From Ceriagrion tenellum (Eukaryota; Arthropoda; Insecta; Odonata; Coenagrionidae), in assembly GCA_963169105.1 (NCBI GenBank), contig OY720634.1, positions 152,031,584 through 152,095,583 on the forward strand: a stretch of DNA of 64,000 nucleotides. Direction: 5' to 3'. The position numbers were made by a program, and so were the translations under genes. Positions 38,884-47,660 of this stretch are shown here, piece by piece; positions within the stretch are counted from its first letter, which is position 1; every line of letters starts with the position of its first letter. The notes under the pieces were generated by a model. That model was not told the origin of the DNA. It saw only the letters and a program-made list of their open reading frames with translations, and did not search any database.

Positions 38884-39040
38884 TGACGTCAGAGGGGGCG
38901 GGGAGGGAGTGGACCTCGCCGGCGTCTGTTGGACTGCCACCTAGCGGGATTCAATGGAAGGTGGGGAGCTCGAATACCCGCGCGGTTCACTTGCTTGGTG
39001 TCAGTCGTGAGAGTAGGTAGCGCCGGGAAGCTCATCAAGG
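38884..39040 (+). promoter_or_regulatory. Promoter-like cluster: CRE, GC box, initiator, DPE-like site
   Basis: A perfect CRE palindrome TGACGTCA lies at 38884-38891, followed by a GC box (GGGGGCGGGG, 38894-38903). About 110 bases downstream, TCAGTC at 39001-39006 matches the arthropod initiator, with the start A at 39003. At +28 to +33 the sequence GCTCAT matches five of six positions of the DPE. A donor-like AAG/GTGTGT follows at 39037-39044. The element spacing is what makes this notable. No coding exon linked to it was identified, so the function is an inference. Confidence 0.35.
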
Positions 39041-40090
39041 TGTGTTCTACGCTCTGTTAGCTGGAAATCCTTTTCTCGTGGCCTACCTAGGTGTATCTAC
39101 CGATTGGTTGCATCGTCAATCCGCATCACACGTGTAAGTCAATCGTGCTTTCGAACTGTCTGCCTATAAAATCTGATCCATTTATTTGCGCTAACGAAAT
39201 TAAAATCTCTCCAGGAGCATTCATGAGAATTATCGTTGATTACTTGAATGTGGTTTTACCCCTAGATTGTAAAATGCGTTGCATTGATGTGAAATTTGTG
39301 AATACTCATGGAGTTGTGTGATACCACTGTGTTGGCATGCTCTCACATAGTGTATGCAAAATATTTTCGCCTCCGGAAAAATGTAAGGTATTCTTAGGGG
39401 TGTCTTGACGAATGAATGGTTTATTTCTCATCTCAGCTTAATTTGCCGTTTTAAGTTTCAATTTATCTGTAGACGCTGTCTGTACCGGAGGGAAACAATT
39501 GTCATTGATTGCCGTCATACATGTTGGAATGTGCGAGAATGGAATTATATCACTTATTTTTCTCAGTACCTAGTAATAAAGTTGAATACAACAATTTCTG
39601 GCGGTGTGTGCTTGGTTGTTTGTCTGTGGATGGTTATTTTTTTTGTATATTCCTGTTTTTGAGGTGATGCTATTTTCTCTTGTGAGACCGGTAGACTATT
39701 ATTTGTCGGCTCATTTTCTTGTTGAATATTTATGGAGACATTTTATGTATGGAGTAAACTTACCACGCATGAAATTTAGGCATGATTTATTACCTTGGGT
39801 AATTATTTTACTGACGGTGACATACATACATACCAATCACACCGTTCCCTTCCGGGGTAGGCACAGTCACAAAGTTTCACTCATAGATAAATATACATAT
39901 CTGTACGCAGCGTGGAAATGAGTGAATGTAAAAAAAACGCATTTGTGACAATACGAAAAACGCAATGTTGAAAAATTAACGTAATGTGAGGTGGGAAAAT
40001 GCAATTTTTGCGAATTTGCAAGGGACAATGTGACTGTTTTTTGTAAAATTTGCAGAGGTGCGATTAAAATCGTTGACATAATTGAAAGAC
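39041..40090. other. Region without recognised genes
   Basis: Several short forward open frames (up to 105 codons at 39604-39921) are hydrophobic and AT-rich, with no domain resemblance or splice support. I see nothing else here. Confidence 0.3.
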
Positions 40091-40096
40091 GTTACT

Positions 40097-40520
40097 ATAA
40101 GGGTAAATGTAGTAGCTAGAGGCTTATAGAAACGTATAATTTGTAGAAAAAAAATTCCCTGGAGACGGTTGGTAATTTTAAGGGTAAATGTATCAGGTGG
40201 AGGCATGTAGAAACGTATATATTCGAGAAAAAAATCTCCCTCGAGACGGTTGGTGATTATAAGGGTAAATGTATGAGGTGGAGGCATGCAGAAACGTATA
40301 TTTTATAGAAAAAAATCTCCTTCGAGACAGTTGGTGATTATAAGGGTAAATATAGGAGGTGGAGGCATGTAAAAACGCACATTTTCTAGAAAAAAATCTC
40401 CCTCGAGACGGTTGGTCATTATAAGGGTAAATGTAGGAGCTGGAGCCGTGTAAAAACGCACATTTCCTCTGAAAAAATCTCTCTGGAGACGGTTGGCGAT
40501 AATAAGGGTAATTGTAGGAG
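40097..40520. repeat. 81-bp minisatellite, about five units
   Basis: The word AAGGGTAAATGTA (with variants) recurs with its GGG at 40101, 40182, 40263, 40344, 40425 and 40506, always exactly 81 bases apart. Units share AGAAACGTATA and GAGACGGTTGGT and differ by point changes. Because 81 is a multiple of three, a minus-strand frame stays open through about three units and encodes a 27-residue repeat (with TFTLIITNRLEG-type segments). No start, expression signal or homology supports it as a gene. Confidence 0.92.
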
Positions 40521-42319
40521 TAGGGAGGAAAACGGGGGGAAAACAGTGAAAGCGCAGTAAAAGTAGACAGTTAAATGCTGAAAAAGTCAGTAAAAATTAG
40601 GCGAAAGAAAGATAGAGAATGGGAGAAAGCGGCTTTGAAGATGTAGGGAAATGGCGAAGAAAGCGCGAAAGAGCGGCTTGAACGATGCATGAAAATGGTT
40701 AAAATCCGGGGTAAGGAGAAGAGCGAAATGGAGAGAAGCGACTTCAAAAGTGACAAAAAATGGCATTTTCAGCTTCGAAAATGGCCATTTCGAGGTCACG
40801 TTCCGTCCCACCCCAGCACCCCTGTTTCACTCTTAAGAGGCCCGCAAACTTCTTGAATGGGGACTTGTCTGGCGTCTTGAGACACATGGAAGAGGTGAAA
40901 GAAGTCGGAACCCTCTGGTGGAAACGTTGGAAATAGGGAAATATGGCGTCGACGCGCAAGTGAAAAACGTGAAAAATTGTGATGTTTGAGCTAAAATTTC
41001 GGAGGAAGTACTGGTAATCGGGTAAAGAACGTGATATAATATTAAGGCCGATTCTTCATCTTCAAAATGAGGTATAAAATAGCGCGGTATGTTGCCAGAA
41101 TAGCCGGCAATAGGACGTTATATGTGGAACCGTCAGTAACATATCTACCTTACCTTGTAGTACTTTTATCAATCGCAGTAATAATACGCAGTACATAATT
41201 TTTTTCCCTCCTCGGGTGATGTTAGTTTTCTAATTGACCAGTAGAGCTACCGAAGTCAGTGCCTTACTAGCGTTACGTATATCTCCTTTGCGTGGAGGGG
41301 AGGGGAAAGTCACGAGCCCTCCCCTCCTTCGAAGACGTCTAGACGGACGCGCTGTTGTCACTTCGGCGCGGAGCGCGCTTTTGAGTTTGCCTTGGCCGAT
41401 GGCCGCATGATGGCGGCAGCGGACCAGTCTCGTCATATTTGCACCTCAGCAATTGTACGATGCCGAAATGATGGCATGCAGAATGACTCTCTTACCTGTA
41501 GACAAGGGATAACGCGGTTCAATAGCTTATATTATTACGGTAATCTAACGGTTAAGGTATGCTTAAATGGAATAGAGTAGAAATCCACTAGATTTTAAAT
41601 GGTGCTAACCTTCTTCAACCTTATTAACTTGATCATCTCTGAGTGCTTATTACGTCTTTTATTTCATCCAATCCAGGAAACAGTTTCGCGCTCTCATCCC
41701 TTTCCTAATCAAATTTGGTCCTCTTACTGATCCTCACTTTATTAATACTTCACCCTATGGACTAGCCTTCGGTTATTCAATCACATTAGAATTTCGATTT
41801 AGTGTCATGAGAGTCTAATTTACAAGAGGAATAGGACAAGAAAATAATGTATTTTCATGCGGGGATTTCCCAGTACGACCCAATGATCATGGCCATAAAC
41901 AATTACTTACGATGAAATAAACCCAATGAGCACAAATATTGCTGCACACCATAGCTATGAAGAATTCTATAGAAGGAGTTGACCACACTAACTGCAATTG
42001 TGTAAGTCAGCACAGTTGTAAGGAAAATATTGCCCCACGGCATCAACCTGACAGAAAAGTCCACAGAATATAAAGCTACTTGCGAAATATCCCAGCATCA
42101 TATTGTTGTATTTGCCTTACGCTGATGGTTCATTAAATTCGTGACAAACGCTAAACAGTCGATATAAACATTATTGCGGAACCACAGCTGTCCGAGACGA
42201 ATTCAGGAGATGTCTCCATTGATGCCAGCAAGCTTTCAAGCGAGAACTTAGAACCACCTTGGCTCTAACATCTATCAGTGCAATCTAAGCAGAGCTCTAC
42301 TCCATAATGATAAACAGAA
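40521..42319. other. Purine-rich then CpG-richer DNA, no gene recognised
   Basis: From 40520 to 41000 the forward strand is strongly purine-rich (GAAAG/GGGAGAAAG patterns). A CpG-richer patch lies at 41280-41420, ending with ATGGCCGCATGATGGCGGC, which might be a small promoter. No open frame has recognisable domains. Confidence 0.3.
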
Positions 42320-42656
42320 AGAGAGCTACATCTACATCTACGTCATACCCTGCAAGCCACCCAAAGGGTGTGTGGCAGGGGGTGCTTTCGCACCAGGCAT
42401 GCATGAATGATATGGTAGAACACCGACATTACATTAAAAACCCGCGTACCACACATGCAAAGCGCCAATTACAAATCTAATACCCAAGAAACATTGTATC
42501 TCCAATCGTTCTAACATGCAAGGGATACAAAGACTACTACTACAGATTCAAAATATCATGCATAAATAAGAACATCATTATTTACATCATGCATAAATAA
42601 GAAAGAGGAGAATATAATGAGAAAGATTAACTGCCTGCCTATTGTCAATACTCGAA

Positions 42657-45635
42657 CTATTCATGACGATGATCACAGCTGTTATGGTCCCGAATGGTAC
42701 GCGGAAAAAATGACATTTTATACCTATCGGTTCTACAATCTAGCTCTCTAATTTTATTGGCGCGATCTAATCTGCCGTAGTACGAAGGGGTTAATAGTAT
42801 GTTTTTTACGTCGTCAGTAAAATGATTTTCCTGAAATTTATTTAGGAGGTTAAGCCTATAATTTAATCTACGCTGTGATAGCGATTCCCATCCTAATTCT
42901 TCTAACAGTCCAGACACACTAGCCAACTTATCGTAGCATCGTTTCACAAACCTAGCTCCTCTTCGCTGTACGCGATCTAACTCTGATATCAAGCCCGTTT
43001 CGTATGGATCCCATACAGTAACAGCATATTCCAGATGAGGCCTAACGATTGAAAAATAACAACGTTCTTTCACTTTCTCATCACATTTTCCGAGTACTCT
43101 CTTGATAAAGCCTAGCTTCCTATATGCTTGACCGCATATTTCCCTAATATGTTTTCCCCAAGATAGGTCGTGACTAATTGTGACTCCTAAGTACTTAACA
43201 GACTCGGCGTGAATAATTTCTGTATTTTCAATTCTGTATGCCCTAAATGGCCAATTTTTCTTTTTCCAAAAGCTGACTGCTACGCACTTTTTTATGTTTA
43301 GTTCCATCTGCCACTTTTCGCACCAAGCATGAATAGCAAGTAGGTCGATTGTTAACGAGTCGCTATCTTCGGAATTGTTAATATCCCTATACACAACCGC
43401 GTCGTCTGCGAAGAGTCTAAGCTTACTTTTAACGACGTTACTAATATCATTAATGTACAAGAGAAATAAAAGTGGACCAATTACACTTCCCTGAGGAACA
43501 CCCGATGTAACGCTAACTGTGTTTGACATGATACCGTCTATGACAACCCTTTGTTCCCGCCCATGTAAGAATTGATTAATCCAACTAATAATGTTTTTAT
43601 CTATTCCATATGCTTCTAGTTTTGAGAGCAACTTAACGTGAGGTACCTTATCAAAAGCTTTCCTAAAATCGAGGAATATCGCGTCAACTTGGACATTATT
43701 TTCACCCGAGAGCAAGATGTCATGAACGAAGAGGGCCAATTGGGTTTCGCAAGATCTACCCTTTCGAAATCCGTGTTGGTTATTTATTAACAATTCCTCC
43801 CTATCTAAATGACTCATAATGGAGCTTACGATTATGTGTTCAAATACCTTACAGGAAATGGATGTGAGAGAAATAGGCCTATAGTTACTAGGGTCTTCCC
43901 TGTCGCCGCTTTTGAATATAGGTGTGACATTTGCTACTCTCCAGTCCTTAGGCACTACATGATCTACTAAAGATTTGGTAAATATTAATTCTAAGTAAGG
44001 CGCTATGTCTGATGCCATTGTTTTATATACGCGAGCAGGTATTTGATCTGGACCGGGGGATTTGTTGGGGTTAATATTTTTTAGCTGCTGTTCTATGCCG
44101 CGACAATTTATAATAATTTCAGGCATACATGTTTGGGAACGAACTGGCTGCGGATCGAAAAGATGTGGTGTATAAGTACTGAAAATGCTTTTGAAGAATG
44201 AGTTTAACGAATTGGCTTTTTGTAGACTGTTGGTTATCTTTTCCCCTTTGATATTCTTAAGCGTGTGTACTGTTGATTTATTTTCTTGAGTGTCCCTAAC
44301 ATACGACCAAAATGCCTTGGGATTATCGTTCAATTGTTCTCCCAGTAATTTACTTTTGAAATCAGCTAACGCCCTTCGGCACGCTTTTTTTGCTAAGAGT
44401 TTAGATATTTTGTAATTTTCGGTGACTGTGTATAGTTCTTCAGAGGATTTGTTAATTTTTGCCCTTTTTAACCTAGCATGACATGTTCTTTGGTGCTTTA
44501 ATGTTTTTCTAACCTCCGCGTTATACCACCTAGGCTCTGCATTGGCTCTTTTCCATTTACTTGGTATGTATTTGCTAACTACTGATCGTGTAACGTTGAG
44601 GAAAGTATTCCACAAAACCTCAGTATTACTGTTGATACTTATTTTTTGAAAATTAGTAAATGACTTTTGTAACTCTCGTTTCATACCTTCGTAGTCAGCC
44701 TTATTATATAAGTAGATTTTTCTTTGTGGATTATGTTTCTTGATCATGCTCACGGAAAAATTAGCTTTAACTATCTTGTGGTCGCTTATTCCCTTATCCG
44801 TACCTATGTTTACAACCATGTGTGGAATATTTGTCGCTAAAAGATCAAGTGTATTTTTCCCTCTAGTTGGAGCAGTGACTAATTGATGTAGTGAGTGAGA
44901 TGTGAATGTATACAGGAGTGACTCACAAAGGTCTTTGTCTTTCCCCCCAGTGATAAAACTGTACGTGTCCCAGTCTATGGACGGAAGATTGAAATCCCCA
45001 CCGATTATAATATGACAGTCGTTTTTTTGAGTGGTTAATTTACTGAGTTGACTTTCTAGTTCTAATATTGAGGTTATATGGGTATCTGGTGGTCTGTAAT
45101 ATGCGCACACATAGATTGTTTTTGCTTTAGGATTTTGAATGGAGCACCATACGCTTTCTACCTGGTCGTCGGAAAATGACTCCCTCCTACTAATATAACA
45201 ATCCTTCACTGCAATAAAAACTCCTCCCCCGGTCCTTTCCACTCTATCTTTTCTATAAACTGTGAAATTTTTTGGGAATACTTCATTATCTGCGATTTCG
45301 TTACACAACCAACTTTCCGTCCCTATAATTAAGTCTGCGTCAGTAGTTTCAATTAGATGGTAGAAGTCAGCTACTTTATTCCTTAAGCTACGGCAATTTA
45401 CTACCACGACAGAAAAGGATTTATCAGTGAGCGTATTCCCGGAATGTGTATTCTCATTACAACTCGCTTTCTTAGGTATATTCAAAGTTACATTACTGCT
45501 ATTTTTTGAAACTGGCCTCTTACTGTTCTCTTTAGACTTAACACTTTCTTGGATATTTTTTCTATTAAATATTGTTCGCGATGGTACCTGATTTGACCCA
45601 TTAGCTGACCTACTCTCTGCCCTACCCTCTATCCT
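42657..45635 (-). CDS. LINE ORF2: endonuclease-reverse transcriptase
   Basis: This is the replication protein of the LINE: it nicks target DNA and copies the element RNA at the nick. Numbering from the TTG codon at 45485, the AP-like endonuclease spans about residues 25-240, with an N-C-R-S block near 30, E at 57 in GTESW, a GGDFNLP block and an SDHK block. The reverse transcriptase follows: FRKGRSCETQ, FLDFRKAFDKV near 604, SGVPQGSVIGPLL, and FADD near 694 with both catalytic aspartates. After it comes the YLGVTI/SWGKHIREI thumb region. The frame stays open upstream to 45643 (a stop lies at 45644-45646), and it has no ATG ahead of the endonuclease. The first ATG is roughly 230 codons in. I therefore place the start of its unique reading at 45635, where a -1 frameshift from ORF1 would enter. 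Non-AUG initiation is the alternative. Confidence 0.93.
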   Translation of the reverse strand, partial: RIEGRAESRSANGSNQVPSRTIFNRKNIQESVKSKENSKRPVSKNSSNVTLNIPKKASCNENTHSGNTLTDKSFSVVVVNCRSLRNKVADFYHLIETTDADLIIGTESWLCNEIADNEVFPKNFTVYRKDRVERTGGGVFIAVKDCYISRRESFSDDQVESVWCSIQNPKAKTIYVCAYYRPPDTHITSILELESQLSKLTTQKNDCHIIIGGDFNLPSIDWDTYSFITGGKDKDLCESLLYTFTSHSLHQLVTAPTRGKNTLDLLATNIPHMVVNIGTDKGISDHKIVKANFSVSMIKKHNPQRKIYLYNKADYEGMKRELQKSFTNFQKISINSNTEVLWNTFLNVTRSVVSKYIPSKWKRANAEPRWYNAEVRKTLKHQRTCHARLKRAKINKSSEELYTVTENYKISKLLAKKACRRALADFKSKLLGEQLNDNPKAFWSYVRDTQENKSTVHTLKNIKGEKITNSLQKANSLNSFFKSIFSTYTPHLFDPQPVRSQTCMPEIIINCRGIEQQLKNINPNKSPGPDQIPARVYKTMASDIAPYLELIFTKSLVDHVVPKDWRVANVTPIFKSGDREDPSNYRPISLTSISCKVFEHIIVSSIMSHLDREELLINNQHGFRKGRSCETQLALFVHDILLSGENNVQVDAIFLDFRKAFDKVPHVKLLSKLEAYGIDKNIISWINQFLHGREQRVVIDGIMSNTVSVTSGVPQGSVIGPLLFLLYINDISNVVKSKLRLFADDAVVYRDINNSEDSDSLTIDLLAIHAWCEKWQMELNIKKCVAVSFWKKKNWPFRAYRIENTEIIHAESVKYLGVTISHDLSWGKHIREICGQAYRKLGFIKRVLGKCDEKVKERCYFSIVRPHLEYAVTVWDPYETGLISELDRVQRRGARFVKRCYDKLASVSGLLEELGWESLSQRRLNYRLNLLNKFQENHFTDDVKNILLTPSYYGRLDRANKIRELDCRTDRYKMSFFPRTIRDHNSCDHRHE

Positions 45636-46654
45636 AAAAAAGGTCTACAGTGATCGAGTATGCTACTCGCTACACAGCTAGCTGCCTCGGCCGTGTAATG
45701 GACACCAGAACGGTTCAGAGGGGTCCGACACGATCGGATTGCCGGCCGAAGGTCGACGAAGGAGGCTCCAATGTCCGTGCAGAAGCGACGCAACCTCTGG
45801 TTTATGCCCTCCACTCGGCTCCAAACCAGGGGTCCACGATCGATCCTCGGGACAAGAGTACAAATTGCAAGCGTCATGTCAACCCCTTCGTCGCGACTTA
45901 CCCGCTTCACTTCGGAGTCCAGTTCCCTGAAGGAACGCAGGATCTCCTCGGATCCACGGTCCATGGCGTCGTTAACGCCGACATGGGCCACAATCTGCAG
46001 ACTTGAGCACTTCGTGCCCCGGACCGCCGCACCAACCGCCTGCGTCACCTGCGGAACACCGCCACTTGGAATGCACCATGACGTTACACGGTGGCTTATA
46101 CCCTCATGGCCTGCCCTTTCCCGCAAAGGGACCATAACACGGCGGACGTTACTACTACCTATCACTACAATCCCCCCCTTCCCACTCTGACGACTCTTCC
46201 TAGGTGCCGGTCTCGGAGTAGGAGTAGGCACGTCAGGCACCTCGGAATTTCCATCCGAAAGCAACTGGTACCTGTTCGAAACGGGAATGGGAGGTGCCAA
46301 AGCATCTCCTGAACCACGCTTCAGAGTGACCTTACCTCCACTCCTCCGAGACACGACCCTCCAGACCTCCTGTTTACGGAGTTGTACTGCCCCTTCATCG
46401 GAAGACGGACCTTCAGGCAAACTCTCGATCGTCCAGCCACTGTTAGCAATCGAGCGAACTCGTGCAGCCCGTAGGGCGCGGCGAACTTTCGAAGAGCGAC
46501 CCAAATTTCCATCCACCTTCGGGACGCATACCACTCTTTCAACCTTAGACTGGAGTTCCCGCAGGATTCTCTCCAACTCGGCGATGCGGGCTCGGAGAAC
46601 CGCACACTCGCCGGCGTTTTTGATCATCCCAACAGGTGACCTATTCGAAGACAT
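45629..46654 (-). CDS. LINE ORF1: coiled coil plus SGNH-type esterase
   Basis: A 341-residue protein starting at ATG 46652-46654. Residues 15-43 form a heptad-rich coiled coil (AVLRARIAELERILREL). A basic linker follows, and an NRYQLL motif near 127 is common just ahead of CR1 ORF1 esterase domains. The C-terminal domain has SGNH-hydrolase blocks: GSSN at 166-169 in place of the usual GDS, GVND at 226-229, and D301 with H319 in GVHYT. In CR1/L2 elements this protein is thought to coat the RNA; the esterase role is unsettled. The final codons, CCT TTT TTA GGA TAG, contain the heptamer T TTT TTA in frame and overlap the ORF2 frame. Confidence 0.88.
   Translation of the reverse strand: MSSNRSPVGMIKNAGECAVLRARIAELERILRELQSKVERVVCVPKVDGNLGRSSKVRRALRAARVRSIANSGWTIESLPEGPSSDEGAVQLRKQEVWRVVSRRSGGKVTLKRGSGDALAPPIPVSNRYQLLSDGNSEVPDVPTPTPRPAPRKSRQSGKGGIVVIGSSNVRRVMVPLRERAGHEGISHRVTSWCIPSGGVPQVTQAVGAAVRGTKCSSLQIVAHVGVNDAMDRGSEEILRSFRELDSEVKRVSRDEGVDMTLAICTLVPRIDRGPLVWSRVEGINQRLRRFCTDIGASFVDLRPAIRSCRTPLNRSGVHYTAEAASCVASSILDHCRPFLG
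45635..45641 (-). promoter_or_regulatory. Candidate -1 ribosomal frameshift site (TTTTTTA)
   Basis: In the zero frame of ORF1 the heptamer reads T TTT TTA, one codon (GGA) before the TAG stop. A one-base backward slip continues as AGG ATA GAG and stays open for 50 codons before the first TTG of the annotated endonuclease frame, then through all of ORF2. U UUU UUA is a well-known efficient slippery sequence. I could not see a strong downstream hairpin or pseudoknot by eye; GGATA with TATCC about 80 bases on is a weak candidate. Confidence 0.6.
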
Positions 46655-46820
46655 CCTAGCACTACTCGCAATGAACTCCCAAGGAAAAAAGCTTAACTAC
46701 AAAAAGATGGCTATACTCAAAAGAACTGAGCGATCCTAAGCTCGGTCACAATGGGCAAAGTAACAACAATACTTCTACGAAATAACTTTAACACAGACCT
46801 CACACCTGGCAAAGAGCTAA

Positions 46821-47479
46821 CTGAAAGAACACATCATGCTGGCTGTAATTGTTTTATTTCTTGAGTTTTTGCATTTCAAATTTTCTATCTGATCCTTACG
46901 TGTGACAGATTCACGACGTCTCTTCTCTTGGGTTGCCAAAATACTGGGGGAATTTCGCACCGGCATCGACAGGGAAAATCTCGGATCGACTAAGCATGCA
47001 TTCCAAATAGAAATTTTTTAATTTTTCCACCATGAATTCCTCCCAGAACTCATCGTCCCTAAGGATCCTCTCCACCTTCAACCCCTTCACAAGTCGGGAA
47101 TCTTGAAAGTCCACCTCGTAAAGCCTCATACAATCAATTACTTCCATCTTCCTTTTCCCCACTTACGCCTCGCAAAAAGCGCAGAAGTAGCGGAAATTGC
47201 ACGGGCATTGAACGCCTCGTGTATAACGTGCTTGCCGGGTTCCTATCCTGAGTTTCGTTCGTATTTTTGTCTTTTCTCGGGTGATCTGCACTCACGATAC
47301 AACTGCTGTGTATTTTTTGCTTCCATTTTGACAATATGTGAGCGTTTCTCACGAAAAATAACACAGAGCACGATAGATTAAAAGGTTGAAGCTTTTACTT
47401 GGTTTAAGCTTGTTATTATAGTAAGCCAAACTTCGTAGCTTCCACAATTTATTATAGAATGTACAACCAGTTTCGGCGA
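46821..47479. other. Unassigned region with a small minus-strand open frame
   Basis: A minus-strand frame at 46911-47162 (about 83 codons, no ATG) encodes an acidic/basic helix-rich segment with DEFWEEFMVEKLKNFYLE. That resembles the C-terminal helix of YqaJ-like exonuclease domains seen in some transposons, but the resemblance is weak. GTAAGT immediately precedes the frame. I would not call a gene. Confidence 0.2.
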
Positions 47480-47660
47480 TCACGCTATCTTCTGGTACTC
47501 TGATCGGTTATCAGGATACTTGGTAAACGTCTGGGGAATGGGTCACCTCGGCGCGGCCGTCTCGACGCAGGTCAGTCTCGGGGCAGCCGGCTTTTGGGTA
47601 ACCACTGGTCTAAAACTTTATTTAATATGTCGCCGAGTTGTCCTAGAACCCTGAGTCTGA
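47480..47660. mobile_element. Fragment of a MITE related to the element at 58.2-58.8 kb
   Basis: GGCGCGGCCGTC, GGTAACCACTGGT and CCGAGTTGTCCTAGA here correspond to GGGCGCGGTCGTT, GGTTACCACTCGG and CCGAATTGTCCTAGA in the larger foldback element at 58.2-58.8 kb. The shared TTGTCCTAGA end suggests a common terminus. Confidence 0.4.

Larger units (their letters stand above)
42320..46820 (-). mobile_element. Near full-length CR1/L2-type non-LTR retrotransposon
   Basis: A two-ORF LINE in minus orientation: ORF1 (coiled coil plus SGNH esterase) and ORF2 (AP-type endonuclease plus reverse transcriptase), both uninterrupted. The 3' region has a small hairpin (CACCC and GGGTG around AAA, near 42360) inside the conserved word GGGTGTGTGGCAGGGGGTG, and ends in ATCTAC-type hexamers at 42325-42341 instead of poly(A). 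The same tail is on the truncated copy at 35.1 kb. The 5' limit is uncertain; about 170 bases upstream of ORF1 probably belong to the 5' UTR. Intact frames suggest a recent, possibly active insertion. Confidence 0.88.

Noticed and set aside
40911..40921. CTCF-like site (CCCTCTGGTGG)
   Set aside because: Matches most of a short consensus, but such matches are expected by chance in 64 kb and nothing nearby supports an insulator.
45650..46739. Plus-strand open frames up to 150 codons
   Set aside because: They are antisense shadows of the GC-rich LINE ORF1.
46911..47162. Small minus-strand protein resembling a YqaJ-type helix
   Set aside because: Resemblance rests on one short helix, there is no ATG, and no catalytic motif; kept only as a remark.
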